NCBI RefSeq assembly: GCF_006171285.1
Contig: NZ_CP040889.1
Span: 4,960,001 to 5,024,000, forward strand
Length of the DNA stretch: 64,000 nucleotides
Direction of reading: 5' to 3'
From: Leclercia adecarboxylata
Lineage (GTDB): Bacteria > Pseudomonadota > Gammaproteobacteria > Enterobacterales > Enterobacteriaceae
Notes under the pieces: generated by a model
Database searches by the model: none
What the model saw: only the letters and a program-made list of their open reading frames with translations
Told to the model about the DNA's origin: nothing
Shown here: in pieces, positions 40,469-50,960 of the stretch
How positions within the stretch are numbered: the first letter of the stretch is position 1
Layout of the letters: each line of letters opens with the position of its first letter
Program-made: the position numbers and the translations under genes

Positions 40469-41390
40469 CAATCTCCGAGGTGGCCCTCATTGTTGAGGGC
40501 TCATCGCGACTCATTTTTGGCTTACTTCAGTAATGGGCTGGCCTCTAAATGACTTTGTTGAATAAATCGAACTTTTGCTGAGTTGAAGGATCAGATCACG
40601 CATCTTCCCGACAACGCAGACCGTTCCGTGGCAAAGCAAAAGTTCAAAATCACCAACTGGCCCACCTACAATAAAGCCCTCATCAACCGTGGCTCCATAA
40701 CTTTCTGGCTGGATGATGAAGCTATTCAGGCCTGGTATGAGTCGGCAACGCCTTCATCACGGGGAAGACCTCAGCGCTATTCTGATCTCGCCATCACCAC
40801 CGTTCTGGTCATTAAACGCGTGTTCAGGTTGACCCTGCGGGCTGCACAGGGTTTTATTGATTCCATTTTTACACTGATGAATGTTCCGTTGCGCTGCCCG
40901 GATTACACCAGTGTCAGCAAGCGCGCAAAGTCGGTTAATGTCAGTTTCAAAACGTTCACCCGGGGTGAAATCGCGCATCTGGTGATTGATTCCACCGGGC
41001 TGAAGGTCTTTGGTGAAGGCGAATGGAAAGTCAAAAAACACGGCAAAGAACGCCGTCGTATATGGCGAAAGTTGCATCTGGCAGTTGACAGCAAAACACA
41101 TGAAATCATCTGTGCAGACCTGTCGCTGAACAATGTGACGGACTCAGAAGCCTTCCCGGGTCTTATCCGGCAGACTCACAGAAAAATCAGGGCAGCATCG
41201 GCAGACGGCGCTTACGACACCCGGCTCTGTCACGATGAACTGCGGCGTAAGAAAATCAGCGCGCTTATCCCTCCCCGAAAAGGTGCGGGTTACTGGCCCG
41301 GTGAATATGCAGACCGTAACCGTGCAGTGGCTAATCAGCGAATGACCGGGAGTAATGCGCGTAAGCGTTAAGTGAGCGCCGTATTGACGG

Positions 41391-42982
41391 CTATTTATTG
41401 GTGAGATCTACGTTCCATGGCAGCAGTTCGGCCACTTTGTTGATGGGCCACTCCGGCAATACGCTCAGGATATGGCGAAGGTAACCCTCTGGATCGATAC
41501 CGTTCAGCCTGCACGTTCCGATCAGACCATACAGCAGGGCACCACGTTCACCACCATGATCACTGCCGAAGAAGATGTAGTTTTTCTTGCCCAGACAGAC
41601 CGCTCGTAGCGCTCGCTCAGCAGCGTTATTATCCGGCTCTGCCAGACCATCATCGCAGTAGTAACACAGGGCATCCCACTGGTTCAGTGCATAAGCGAAC
41701 GCCTCGCCTAACCGGGATTTTTTCGACAGAGTGGCACTTTTCTCCACCAACCAGTCATGCAGGGATATCAGCAACGGTTTACTTCGGGACCGTCTGGCGG
41801 CCAGCCGCTGAGATGCCGGAAGGCCGCGTATTTCCTCTTCTATCGCGTATAACTCACTGATGCGCTTCAGAGCCTCCTCTGCTGTGGCCGTCCGGGTGCT
41901 GATATAGACGTCATGGATTTTGCGCCGCGCATGAGCCCAGCATGCCGCTTCTGTCAACGGGCCACCTTCACGCTCTGCGCTGAACAACCTGTCGTACCCT
42001 GCGAAGGCATCTGCCTGCAGCACGCCATGATAGTGCCGAAGATGTTGCTGAGGGTGTTTCCCCTGTCGGTCCGGTGAGAAGGCGAACCATGCCGCTGGCG
42101 GATCTGATGAACCCGCGCTTCTGTTATCACGGACATATGTCCAGATACGCCCGGTTTTCGTCTTCTTTCTGCCCGGCGCCAGCACGGGCACCGGAGTGTC
42201 ATCCGTATGCAGTTTGCGGCAGTCCATCACGTAGTGGTAGAGGGCTTCATCCAGCGGGGCCATTAACCGGCAGCACGCATCCACCCAGTTGGAGAGCAGC
42301 GCACGACTCAGATCCACACCCTGACGGGCAAAGATTTCGCACTGGCGATACAGCGGCAGGTGTTCACAGTATTTGGCCGTTAACACGCGGGCCAGCAGAC
42401 CCGGCCCGGCGATGCCCCGGTCGATAGGACGTGAGGGCGCTGGCGCTTCAACGACGCAGTCGCATCGGGTACAGGCCTTTTCACTCTGACCGTGCGGATC
42501 ACTTTCAGGGCGCTGGAGACCAGCTCCAGTTGCTCCGCGCTGACTTCGCTGAGATAGGCCATATCACTACCGCAACCAGGACAGCTGGTTTCAGCTGGCT
42601 CCAGTCTGTTTATTTCGCGGGGAAGATGTTCCGGTAACGGGCGACGATGACGGGACTGGCGCAACTGACGCGGAACCTGCTGATCATTGTCCCGGCCGTT
42701 GTAACGATCGCTTTGCTGCTCCTGCTGTTTCAGCAGGGCTTCGGCTTCTTCGACCTGCCGGCGTAGCTTTTCTGAACGGGTACCGAACAGCATTCGGCGC
42801 AGTTTTTCTATCTGAGCCCGCAGATGTTCTATTTCACGCTCTTCGTTCTCTATTTTCTCTTCTGCGCGGGCCAGCGCCGAACGCAGGAACGACTCAGTCT
42901 CAGCAACGAGACTGAGCTGGCTGTCTTTCTGGCGAAGCGCGTCTTCCAGCGCAGCGATACGGGCGAGATAGTCCTGACTCAT
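41391..42982 (-). pseudogene. tnpC: IS66 tnpC transposase, frameshifted
   Basis: N-terminal coiled-coil (LARAEEKIENEEREIEHLRA), zinc-finger-like CPGCGSDM, then the DDE_Tnp_IS66 catalytic domain (KLHTDDTPVPVL; LQADAFAGYD; PDNNAAERALR) and the C-terminal domain. The frame breaks at 42478-42481 (plus strand), where four T stand in place of five: ...RTVRVK should continue KACTRCDC, which is found in the next frame. Without the break it would be about 530 residues. The break could be real or a homopolymer base-calling error (see findings). Confidence 0.85.
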
Positions 42983-43012
42983 GACCCCATTTATAATGCG
43001 GTCATGCGCTTT

Positions 43013-43363
43013 TTACAACATCGTCAGTGAGTTAAGGCGTGCAGTTTTAGGTTGCCGCCAGTCCAGCTTATCGAGGAGCATGGCGAGTTGTGAGCGGGTG
43101 ATGGCGATTTTGCCGTCGCGTACAGCAGGCCAGACGAACTGTCCCTCTTCCAGACGTTTGGTAAACAGACACAGACCGTCAGCATCAGCCCAGAGGATCC
43201 TCACGGTGTCACCTTTACGACCACGGAAGATAAACAGGTGGCCGGAGAACGGATTGTCATCAAGAACATGCTGGACCAGTTCGCCCAGACCATTGAAGGA
43301 CTTACGCATATCGGTGACCCCGGCAACCAGCCAGATACGAGTGCCTGACGGTAAGGGTATCAT
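43013..43363 (-). CDS. tnpB: IS66 accessory protein TnpB
   Basis: 116 residues, MIPLPSGTRIWLVAGVTDMR onward, the IS66 Orf2-like family required for IS66 transposition; exact role unknown. GGAGCC lies just before the ATG at 43363, which overlaps the tnpA stop by ATGA. Intact. Confidence 0.93.
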   Translation of the reverse strand: MIPLPSGTRIWLVAGVTDMRKSFNGLGELVQHVLDDNPFSGHLFIFRGRKGDTVRILWADADGLCLFTKRLEEGQFVWPAVRDGKIAITRSQLAMLLDKLDWRQPKTARLNSLTML

Positions 43364-43767
43364 CGGCTCCTCCCGCTCAGCTCGCGGATCAGCGTTTTCA
43401 GAAGTGCAGGTGATAAATCCCCGGACAGACGCAGGCTGGCACCGCCGACAGTCACCTCGCATGTCATGGCCTCGCGGCAGGCTGGAGCGGCGGATTCATA
43501 GTGCGGCTCAGCATGGTGTGACAGGACCATATCAGGCAAGACAACGGGGATAACAGAGTCTTGCTCTCTGATTGACCGTTGTATTTCATCGGGCAGAAGA
43601 TGTCTGTAACGCTGGCGCCAGGTAAACAGCAGATTGTCATTAATTCCATTATCCCGCGCCAACCGGGCAACACAGGCTCCAGGCTGATATGACTTTTCGA
43701 CGAGAGCCAGCTTAAAGTCCATTGAGTAGGACGCCCGCGCCCTGCGGGGCTGAAGAGTGTTTGACAT
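43360..43767 (-). CDS. tnpA: IS66 accessory protein TnpA (HTH_Tnp_1 family)
   Basis: 135 residues with an N-terminal helix-turn-helix (FKLALVEKSYQPGACVARLA; GINDNLLFTWRQRYR) of the IS66 transposase-associated protein. First gene of the element, translationally coupled to tnpB. Intact. Confidence 0.92.
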   Translation of the reverse strand: MSNTLQPRRARASYSMDFKLALVEKSYQPGACVARLARDNGINDNLLFTWRQRYRHLLPDEIQRSIREQDSVIPVVLPDMVLSHHAEPHYESAAPACREAMTCEVTVGGASLRLSGDLSPALLKTLIRELSGRSR

Positions 43768-44249
43768 TGATAGAGTCCATTAACGTTAATAAGAGGACTC
43801 TATCATCGTCAATCGTTAGTAATCGCAACAGGCGGCAGTGGCTTGACGCTTACTAATGCGCGGTGGAAATGGACAACAGATTACAACCGTCGCTCGATAG
43901 CGGAAACGGCGATGTACCGGGTAAAACAGCTGTTCGGGGGTTCACTGACGCTGCGTGACTACGATGGTCAGGTTGCGGAGGCTATGGCCCTGGTACGAGC
44001 GCTGAACAAAATGACGAAAGCAGGTATGCCTGAAAGCGTGCGTATTGCCTGAAAACACAACCCGCTACGGGGGAGACTTACCCGAAATCTGATTTATTCA
44101 ACAAAGCCCCTCTAAATGTCAAAAGCTGACATTGCTCACATAATAGTCAAGTAGTCACTTTTCACCGCCCATCCAAGCTTGATAATTCTTACCGCTCCCC
44201 TTATATCCACACTGAGGAATAACCTCTGACATGGCTAAGGAGTACGATT

Positions 44250-44378
44250 ATGGGGCTTAAACCTGGTCCAAAACCAATTGCAAAATCAACAGGAAAACCC
44301 GATCAACGCAGACGTGATAATAAGGATACACCCGGTAATACCCCAGGACTGAAACCAAGCAAATCAACTGGGAAGTAA
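44250..44378 (+). CDS. Unannotated 42-residue basic Pro/Lys/Gly-rich protein
   Basis: Too short for usual gene calls, but AAGGAG lies 7 bases before the ATG, an almost ideal ribosome-binding site. The product begins MGLKPGPKPIAKSTGKPDQR and ends PGLKPSKSTGK. The pattern xGxKP...KSTGKP is repeated at the two ends (KPIAKSTGKP; LKPSKSTGK), giving an internal repeat around a charged centre (RRRDNKD). Highly basic, no membrane segment or Cys, probably disordered and possibly nucleic-acid binding (inference). A hairpin follows the stop. It lies between the IS903-like element and the SIR2 gene. I do not recognise a family. Confidence 0.6.
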   Translation: MGLKPGPKPIAKSTGKPDQRRRDNKDTPGNTPGLKPSKSTGK

Positions 44379-44384
44379 TCGTTC

Positions 44385-44413
44385 AAGGGTATGGAGAATT
44401 CATCTATACCCTT
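44385..44413 (+). terminator. Hairpin after the 42-residue gene
   Basis: AAGGGTAT and ATACCCTT arms (8 bp) with a 13-base loop, 6 bases after the small gene stop and followed by a T-containing AT-rich tract. A weak terminator is likely. The remaining stretch to 44716 is very AT-rich and I see no gene or named site in it. Confidence 0.5.
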
Positions 44414-44716
44414 ATCTCATTAAATCTGTCTGCTCTAGCCCTTTTGTGCCAAAAGCGGAAGAATTTAACATTGAGATAAATTTCAAAAAATCAAAGCGAT
44501 TGTCTTACAGTTCTATTATTAAAAGGCTTATTCACAAGCCAAAAATAACTATCCGCTGCCTGCCAATGCTTAAGTGTAAATATATTGGCAATAAAATAAT
44601 GACATAACTAAAAACAATCTTATTAGCTCAGATTAATACTTTTCGGGATAAGGCTCTTAAGAGTTTAATAAATGACAAGGGAATGAGTTACTTGCCATTT
44701 ATTAATTTAAGGATGA

Positions 44717-47298
<2,582 letters not shown>

Positions 47299-47397
47299 TC
47301 ATGAGGGCTTTATCCATTTGCGCTCCTCACTCAAAGCAGACCATATGACCTCGATTTCTGGCAGATTCGAGCCAAGAGTGAACATTGCTAACATCAT
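47299..47397 (-). CDS. Possible short gene or gene remnant downstream of sngC
   Basis: 32 codons, MMLAMFTLGSNLPEIEVIWS onward, ending RKWIKPS. GAGG lies 6 bases before the ATG. The frame is open further upstream as far as the end of sngC (adding AIRAIGSPIDRGR), and the composition looks like real protein, so it may be the tail of a decayed gene. No homologue recognised. Low confidence. Confidence 0.3.
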   Translation of the reverse strand: MMLAMFTLGSNLPEIEVIWSALSEERKWIKPS

Positions 47398-47445
47398 TCG
47401 GCCTCGATCTATGGGAGAGCCGATCGCCCTTATTGCTTAGCTAGT

Positions 47446-49644
47446 TTACTTAAGATGCTGCTTGAACCAAACACAAGTCCCCTCAATGTCATACGCTTTT
47501 TCCCCAAATCCTTTCGCAAGCAGGGATTCTGGTAAATACTCGTCGTATTTATCCAAGAATTTTTCTGGAACATCTGCGGCAAGATCAAATGCAGATGGTA
47601 AGCCTGACAACAGCATTTTTTTAAGCGCCTGTTGAACAGTTGCTACACTTGCATCATCAATCTCTATAACTCCAGCAAATGAATTTGTTTTAAAACCACA
47701 ACGTATGAGCAAAGCAGTGATCGTATTCACAACTTTATCCCCCATCCAGGGTATTACGTAACAATGTTGTCCACTCGTAATAAAACACTCATTTTGAAGT
47801 TTAAAACGCTGAAAGTTACTACAGCCTTCCGCAAATAGGTTTCTGGCGGCAGTATCGGCATAATCTACTTTCTTGCTACCTATTGCTATGCGGTAATCAC
47901 CTTCCCTATAGATAGCGAGCATTTCCTGACGAACGGCATCATGAACAGACATACCTCCCCCACTAAATTGTGGTGGCTGACCGCCTTTGGTTGCCTCTAC
48001 ATAGATAACTTTTTTCTCTGTCTCGATCTCTGTCACTTTCCAGCGCCGCCCACCGAAGATGATGTGTTGGTCTGGTAGCAGTGGGGAGTCCACAGGCACT
48101 GTTCCAAGGGTTCTGTTTCCGGTGACAATGCGGAACTCTTCTGGTGTATTGAACACGGCATAAAAAGTGTAATGGTTAGTCAGTTTCTCCCCCTCTGCCC
48201 CAACAACCATTTCGCCGCTAGCAAGTTGAGTGAGTAGGCCACATGCTCCCATATGTTTAAGCAGGCTTTTGAAATCGTTTAAATCTACATTTCTGAACGG
48301 CCCTGTCTGGCATAGTTGTGACCAGAGCTGGTCGGCGCGAACTCCACCCCATTGTGCGGTAATTGCAAGAATCTGGTGTAGCAGCGTGGAGTAATGCATC
48401 TGCCGGGAATCGGCAGGCTCAAACCATTGTTTAGAGATCATCAACCTGATCATTGCCATCGATTGCACCAACTGAAGTCGTAGGTGATCAACGATACTGC
48501 TACTCACAGTAAGCTCATTTTCTGTAATTAGCATTCTGAGTACTGATGGGGAATCGCGTCGCCCAGAACGCCCCATACGCTGGCGCAAACTGGAAACAGA
48601 ATGCGGAGGCGTAACTTGGATAACCGACTTAACCTTACCGATATCAATTCCCAACTCAAGCGTCATTGTACATACAGCTGTTGTGGGCAAATTTCCTTTC
48701 TGAAGACGAGATTCAAGCGCCTCACGTAATTCCTTGGCAAGGGAACCATGGTGGGGGAAAAATTCATTCGGAACAATTTGTTCCTCACACATGTCGCTCA
48801 GCGTTGCCGCTATGCTTTCAGTGCGCTTTCGGCTGTTTGCAAAGACCAAATGAGAATCGCCACGGCAAAGTCTAAAAATGTCAGCGCAAACGTCATGTTC
48901 AGCTGAACTCTGAAGTTCTTCCTCTTTTTGGATCACTCGCTCCAGGTACCCTTTGACCTGTACCTGAAGAGTGGCCGTGCTATTACTATCTGTAACAGTT
49001 ACGCAGGGGAGTCGTTTGTCCGGGCGCAACATTTCGGGCACTTTCTCCAGTTCCCCCAGCGTGGCACTCAACGCAACGCGGGGAATTGGATTTACCTGGC
49101 GTCCTAGCACATGGTCAATTCTATTGAGCAGAGAAAGCAGCTGTACACCACGCTCTGAGCCAATAAAAGCATGAAACTCATCAATAACGATGTATGCGAC
49201 TGAAGAAAAAGCCTGTTTGAGCCAGCCCATTGAATTTATGAGCAAAGACTCAAGTGACTCAGGTGTAATCAGTAAAATGCCAGCAGGGTTCGTCCGAGCC
49301 TTTTTCTTTTTGCTTTGTGGTACATCCCCGTGCCAGGGAGTCACTGGCATTTCCAATGCATCTCCAAGGCTCCCAAGACGACGGTACTGATCGTTAATCA
49401 ATGCCTTCAACGGACTGATATAGACGATGCCAAATCCATTCGTGAGATCTGCAACTGCCGAACAGGCAGGAAGAAAGAAAGCCTCTGTTTTACCCGCTGC
49501 TGTACCTGCACTGATTAGCACGTCTCGATCACGGGCTAAAATTGCCGGGATAGAACTCTCCTGCAAGGGCCTTAATGTAGACCACCCCTGCTTGTAAACC
49601 CACTTACGGACGCGGGGATCGAGGCTATCGTAGGCACTGCTCAT
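47446..49644 (-). CDS. sngC: Shango system helicase SngC (Lhr-like DEAD/DEAH helicase)
   Basis: 732 residues. SF2 helicase core with Walker A AGTAAGKT (46-53), motif Ia ISPLKALINDQ, Ib TPESLE, motif II DEFH (155-158), motif III SAT (193-195), motif IV LVFANSRKR, motif V LELGIDIG and motif VI QRMGRSGRR (355-363), followed by about 360 residues of Lhr-type winged-helix and accessory region. All motifs are intact. Lhr-like helicases also occur as BrxHI in BREX. Here it is the third gene of a TerB/ATPase/helicase operon, which defines the Shango anti-phage system. The ATG overlaps the sngB stop by 4 bases. Confidence 0.88.
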   Translation of the reverse strand: MSSAYDSLDPRVRKWVYKQGWSTLRPLQESSIPAILARDRDVLISAGTAAGKTEAFFLPACSAVADLTNGFGIVYISPLKALINDQYRRLGSLGDALEMPVTPWHGDVPQSKKKKARTNPAGILLITPESLESLLINSMGWLKQAFSSVAYIVIDEFHAFIGSERGVQLLSLLNRIDHVLGRQVNPIPRVALSATLGELEKVPEMLRPDKRLPCVTVTDSNSTATLQVQVKGYLERVIQKEEELQSSAEHDVCADIFRLCRGDSHLVFANSRKRTESIAATLSDMCEEQIVPNEFFPHHGSLAKELREALESRLQKGNLPTTAVCTMTLELGIDIGKVKSVIQVTPPHSVSSLRQRMGRSGRRDSPSVLRMLITENELTVSSSIVDHLRLQLVQSMAMIRLMISKQWFEPADSRQMHYSTLLHQILAITAQWGGVRADQLWSQLCQTGPFRNVDLNDFKSLLKHMGACGLLTQLASGEMVVGAEGEKLTNHYTFYAVFNTPEEFRIVTGNRTLGTVPVDSPLLPDQHIIFGGRRWKVTEIETEKKVIYVEATKGGQPPQFSGGGMSVHDAVRQEMLAIYREGDYRIAIGSKKVDYADTAARNLFAEGCSNFQRFKLQNECFITSGQHCYVIPWMGDKVVNTITALLIRCGFKTNSFAGVIEIDDASVATVQQALKKMLLSGLPSAFDLAADVPEKFLDKYDEYLPESLLAKGFGEKAYDIEGTCVWFKQHLK

Positions 49645-50957
49645 AGTTTGAAGTTCGCCAGTCCGTCGTCGTCATCGCTTTCCTCCGTAGTGGCGTCATC
49701 CATATCGCTGGGCCTGTCCTCTTCAATCGCCACACCCTCGATTAGTGTTTGCCAGTTCATCGTTCTGTTTTGTTCCAGAACGGCCAGCATGTCCAGGAAA
49801 CCTTTTATGGTATTACGGGGGGTACGGAAGTAAGCGTCTCCAATGGTTTTACTACAGTGATGCAGGAATCCAGTCAGTGCCTCATCTGGTACCAGATAAT
49901 TCTCTGGATCTCCACCTGCATAAACATGACGAAGATTTCTCAGCAAAATATACAGTTCCTCAGGGGTGAGGCTGGCAAGATGCAAAGTGGGGGATGAGTA
50001 GTCAATCACTCCTGCTTTTTGCGCGAACCGGTTTTCCGCCAGACGCGACTGGAGCGCCTCATAGCTGTAAAGACCTTTACGCGGATCGAAAAGAAACTCT
50101 GGCGTCCCCCCGAGGATAAAACCAATGTTCTCGGCTGAACCTTGCAGGCAGTCATTCAGTATCCGCAAAATCTGTTCGTAGTTCGCTGTTCTTGCTTGCG
50201 TATTATTCAGCTTAAAGAGGTTCACCATTTCGTCGAGGCTGACCAAAAGACCGGCATAGCCTGCCTGGCGGACAAAAAGGCTCATCAGCTTCAAAGAATC
50301 ATAGAATGAAGCGTCTGAGATAATAGTCCGAACGTCGAGATCGTTACGGGCATCAGTTTTGGTGGTGTACTCTCCCCGCAACCAGCGAATAGCATTGGAT
50401 TTTAGCGTTTCGTTATCCTGCTCATGCCCGCGCCAGAATGCATCAATGACCTTCGCAAAGTCATATCCACCCACCATCTCTGACAGAGCTGCCAGGCGTT
50501 TATGAATAACTGATGAAACCTCGGAGCCGTCCGTGTCCGCTTCCTTTCTTGCCTCCGTAACGAATCTTTCAACAACGCTAAGTAACGCATTACCATCCGG
50601 CTTGTTTCTGGTGGACATGTTTTTCATAAGCTCAGAATAGAGATTACGAGCCTGACCTCCCGATGAGTGAATGCGTCTGTCAGGAGAAAGGTCTGCACTG
50701 ACTGACACCAGCTTCTTCTCTAGCGCAATAGAGCGCACAACACTCAGAAAGAACGTTTTACCAGAACCATATTCACCGATGATAAGTCTGAAGCTTGCAC
50801 CACCGTCAGCAATCCTCTCAATATCTTGGTGGAGAGCGGTGATCTCGTTCACGCGGCCAACCTGGATATGCTGAATGCCTATCCTTGGCGTTACACCTGA
50901 CTTAAGTGACTGAATAATAGCGTCACGTTCTTTCACTCTTATACGTGTTACAGACAT
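49641..50957 (-). CDS. sngB: Shango system ATPase SngB (BrxD-like, DUF2791)
   Basis: 438 residues. AAA-type P-loop ATPase of the BREX ATP-binding family: Walker A GEYGSGKT (61-68), Walker B LLVSLDE (237-243, Asp242/Glu243), and an arginine-containing sensor region near FRTPRNTIKGF. The extreme C-terminus is very acidic (SDMDDATTEESDDDD). In BREX type 2, BrxD pairs with an Lhr-like helicase; the same pair is seen here with a TerB protein instead of Pgl proteins. It starts 3 bases after the sngA stop and overlaps sngC. Confidence 0.88.
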   Translation of the reverse strand: MSVTRIRVKERDAIIQSLKSGVTPRIGIQHIQVGRVNEITALHQDIERIADGGASFRLIIGEYGSGKTFFLSVVRSIALEKKLVSVSADLSPDRRIHSSGGQARNLYSELMKNMSTRNKPDGNALLSVVERFVTEARKEADTDGSEVSSVIHKRLAALSEMVGGYDFAKVIDAFWRGHEQDNETLKSNAIRWLRGEYTTKTDARNDLDVRTIISDASFYDSLKLMSLFVRQAGYAGLLVSLDEMVNLFKLNNTQARTANYEQILRILNDCLQGSAENIGFILGGTPEFLFDPRKGLYSYEALQSRLAENRFAQKAGVIDYSSPTLHLASLTPEELYILLRNLRHVYAGGDPENYLVPDEALTGFLHHCSKTIGDAYFRTPRNTIKGFLDMLAVLEQNRTMNWQTLIEGVAIEEDRPSDMDDATTEESDDDDGLANFKL

Positions 50958-50960
50958 TCA

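Larger units (their letters stand above)
41361..43853 (-). mobile_element. IS66-family element, 2493 bp
   Basis: Terminal inverted repeats begin GTAAGCGTTAAG (left) and, read inward from the right, GTAAGCGTCAAG. The 8-bp target duplication TAATGCGC is found at 41353-41360 and 43854-43861. It carries tnpA, tnpB and tnpC on the minus strand in the standard order, inserted in the transposase gene of the IS903-like element. Confidence 0.96.
40628..44052 (+). pseudogene. IS903-like transposase split by IS66 insertion
   Basis: Two exact pieces of one DDE transposase. Residues up to VANQRMTGSNAR lie at 40628-41360; the rest, from RWKWTTDYNRRSIAETAMYR to MPESVRIA, lies at about 43855-44052. DDE motifs seen: VIDSTGLK, ADGAYDT and the Glu in RSIAETAMY. 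The start is taken as GTG 40628 (VAKQKFKITN), the position of the IS903 start; an upstream ATG at 40583 is also in frame. Inactive because of the insertion. Confidence 0.9.
40551..44108 (+). mobile_element. IS903-like (IS5 family) element interrupted by an IS66-family element
   Basis: Ends are GACTTTGTTGAATAAATC at 40551-40568 and its near-perfect inverse at 44091-44108, the IS903-type 18-bp inverted repeat (second base differs on the left). A 9-bp direct repeat CCTCTAAAT flanks it at 40542-40550 and 44109-44117, so the original insertion is preserved. Without the inner IS66 element it would be about 1.06 kb, as expected. Confidence 0.95.
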
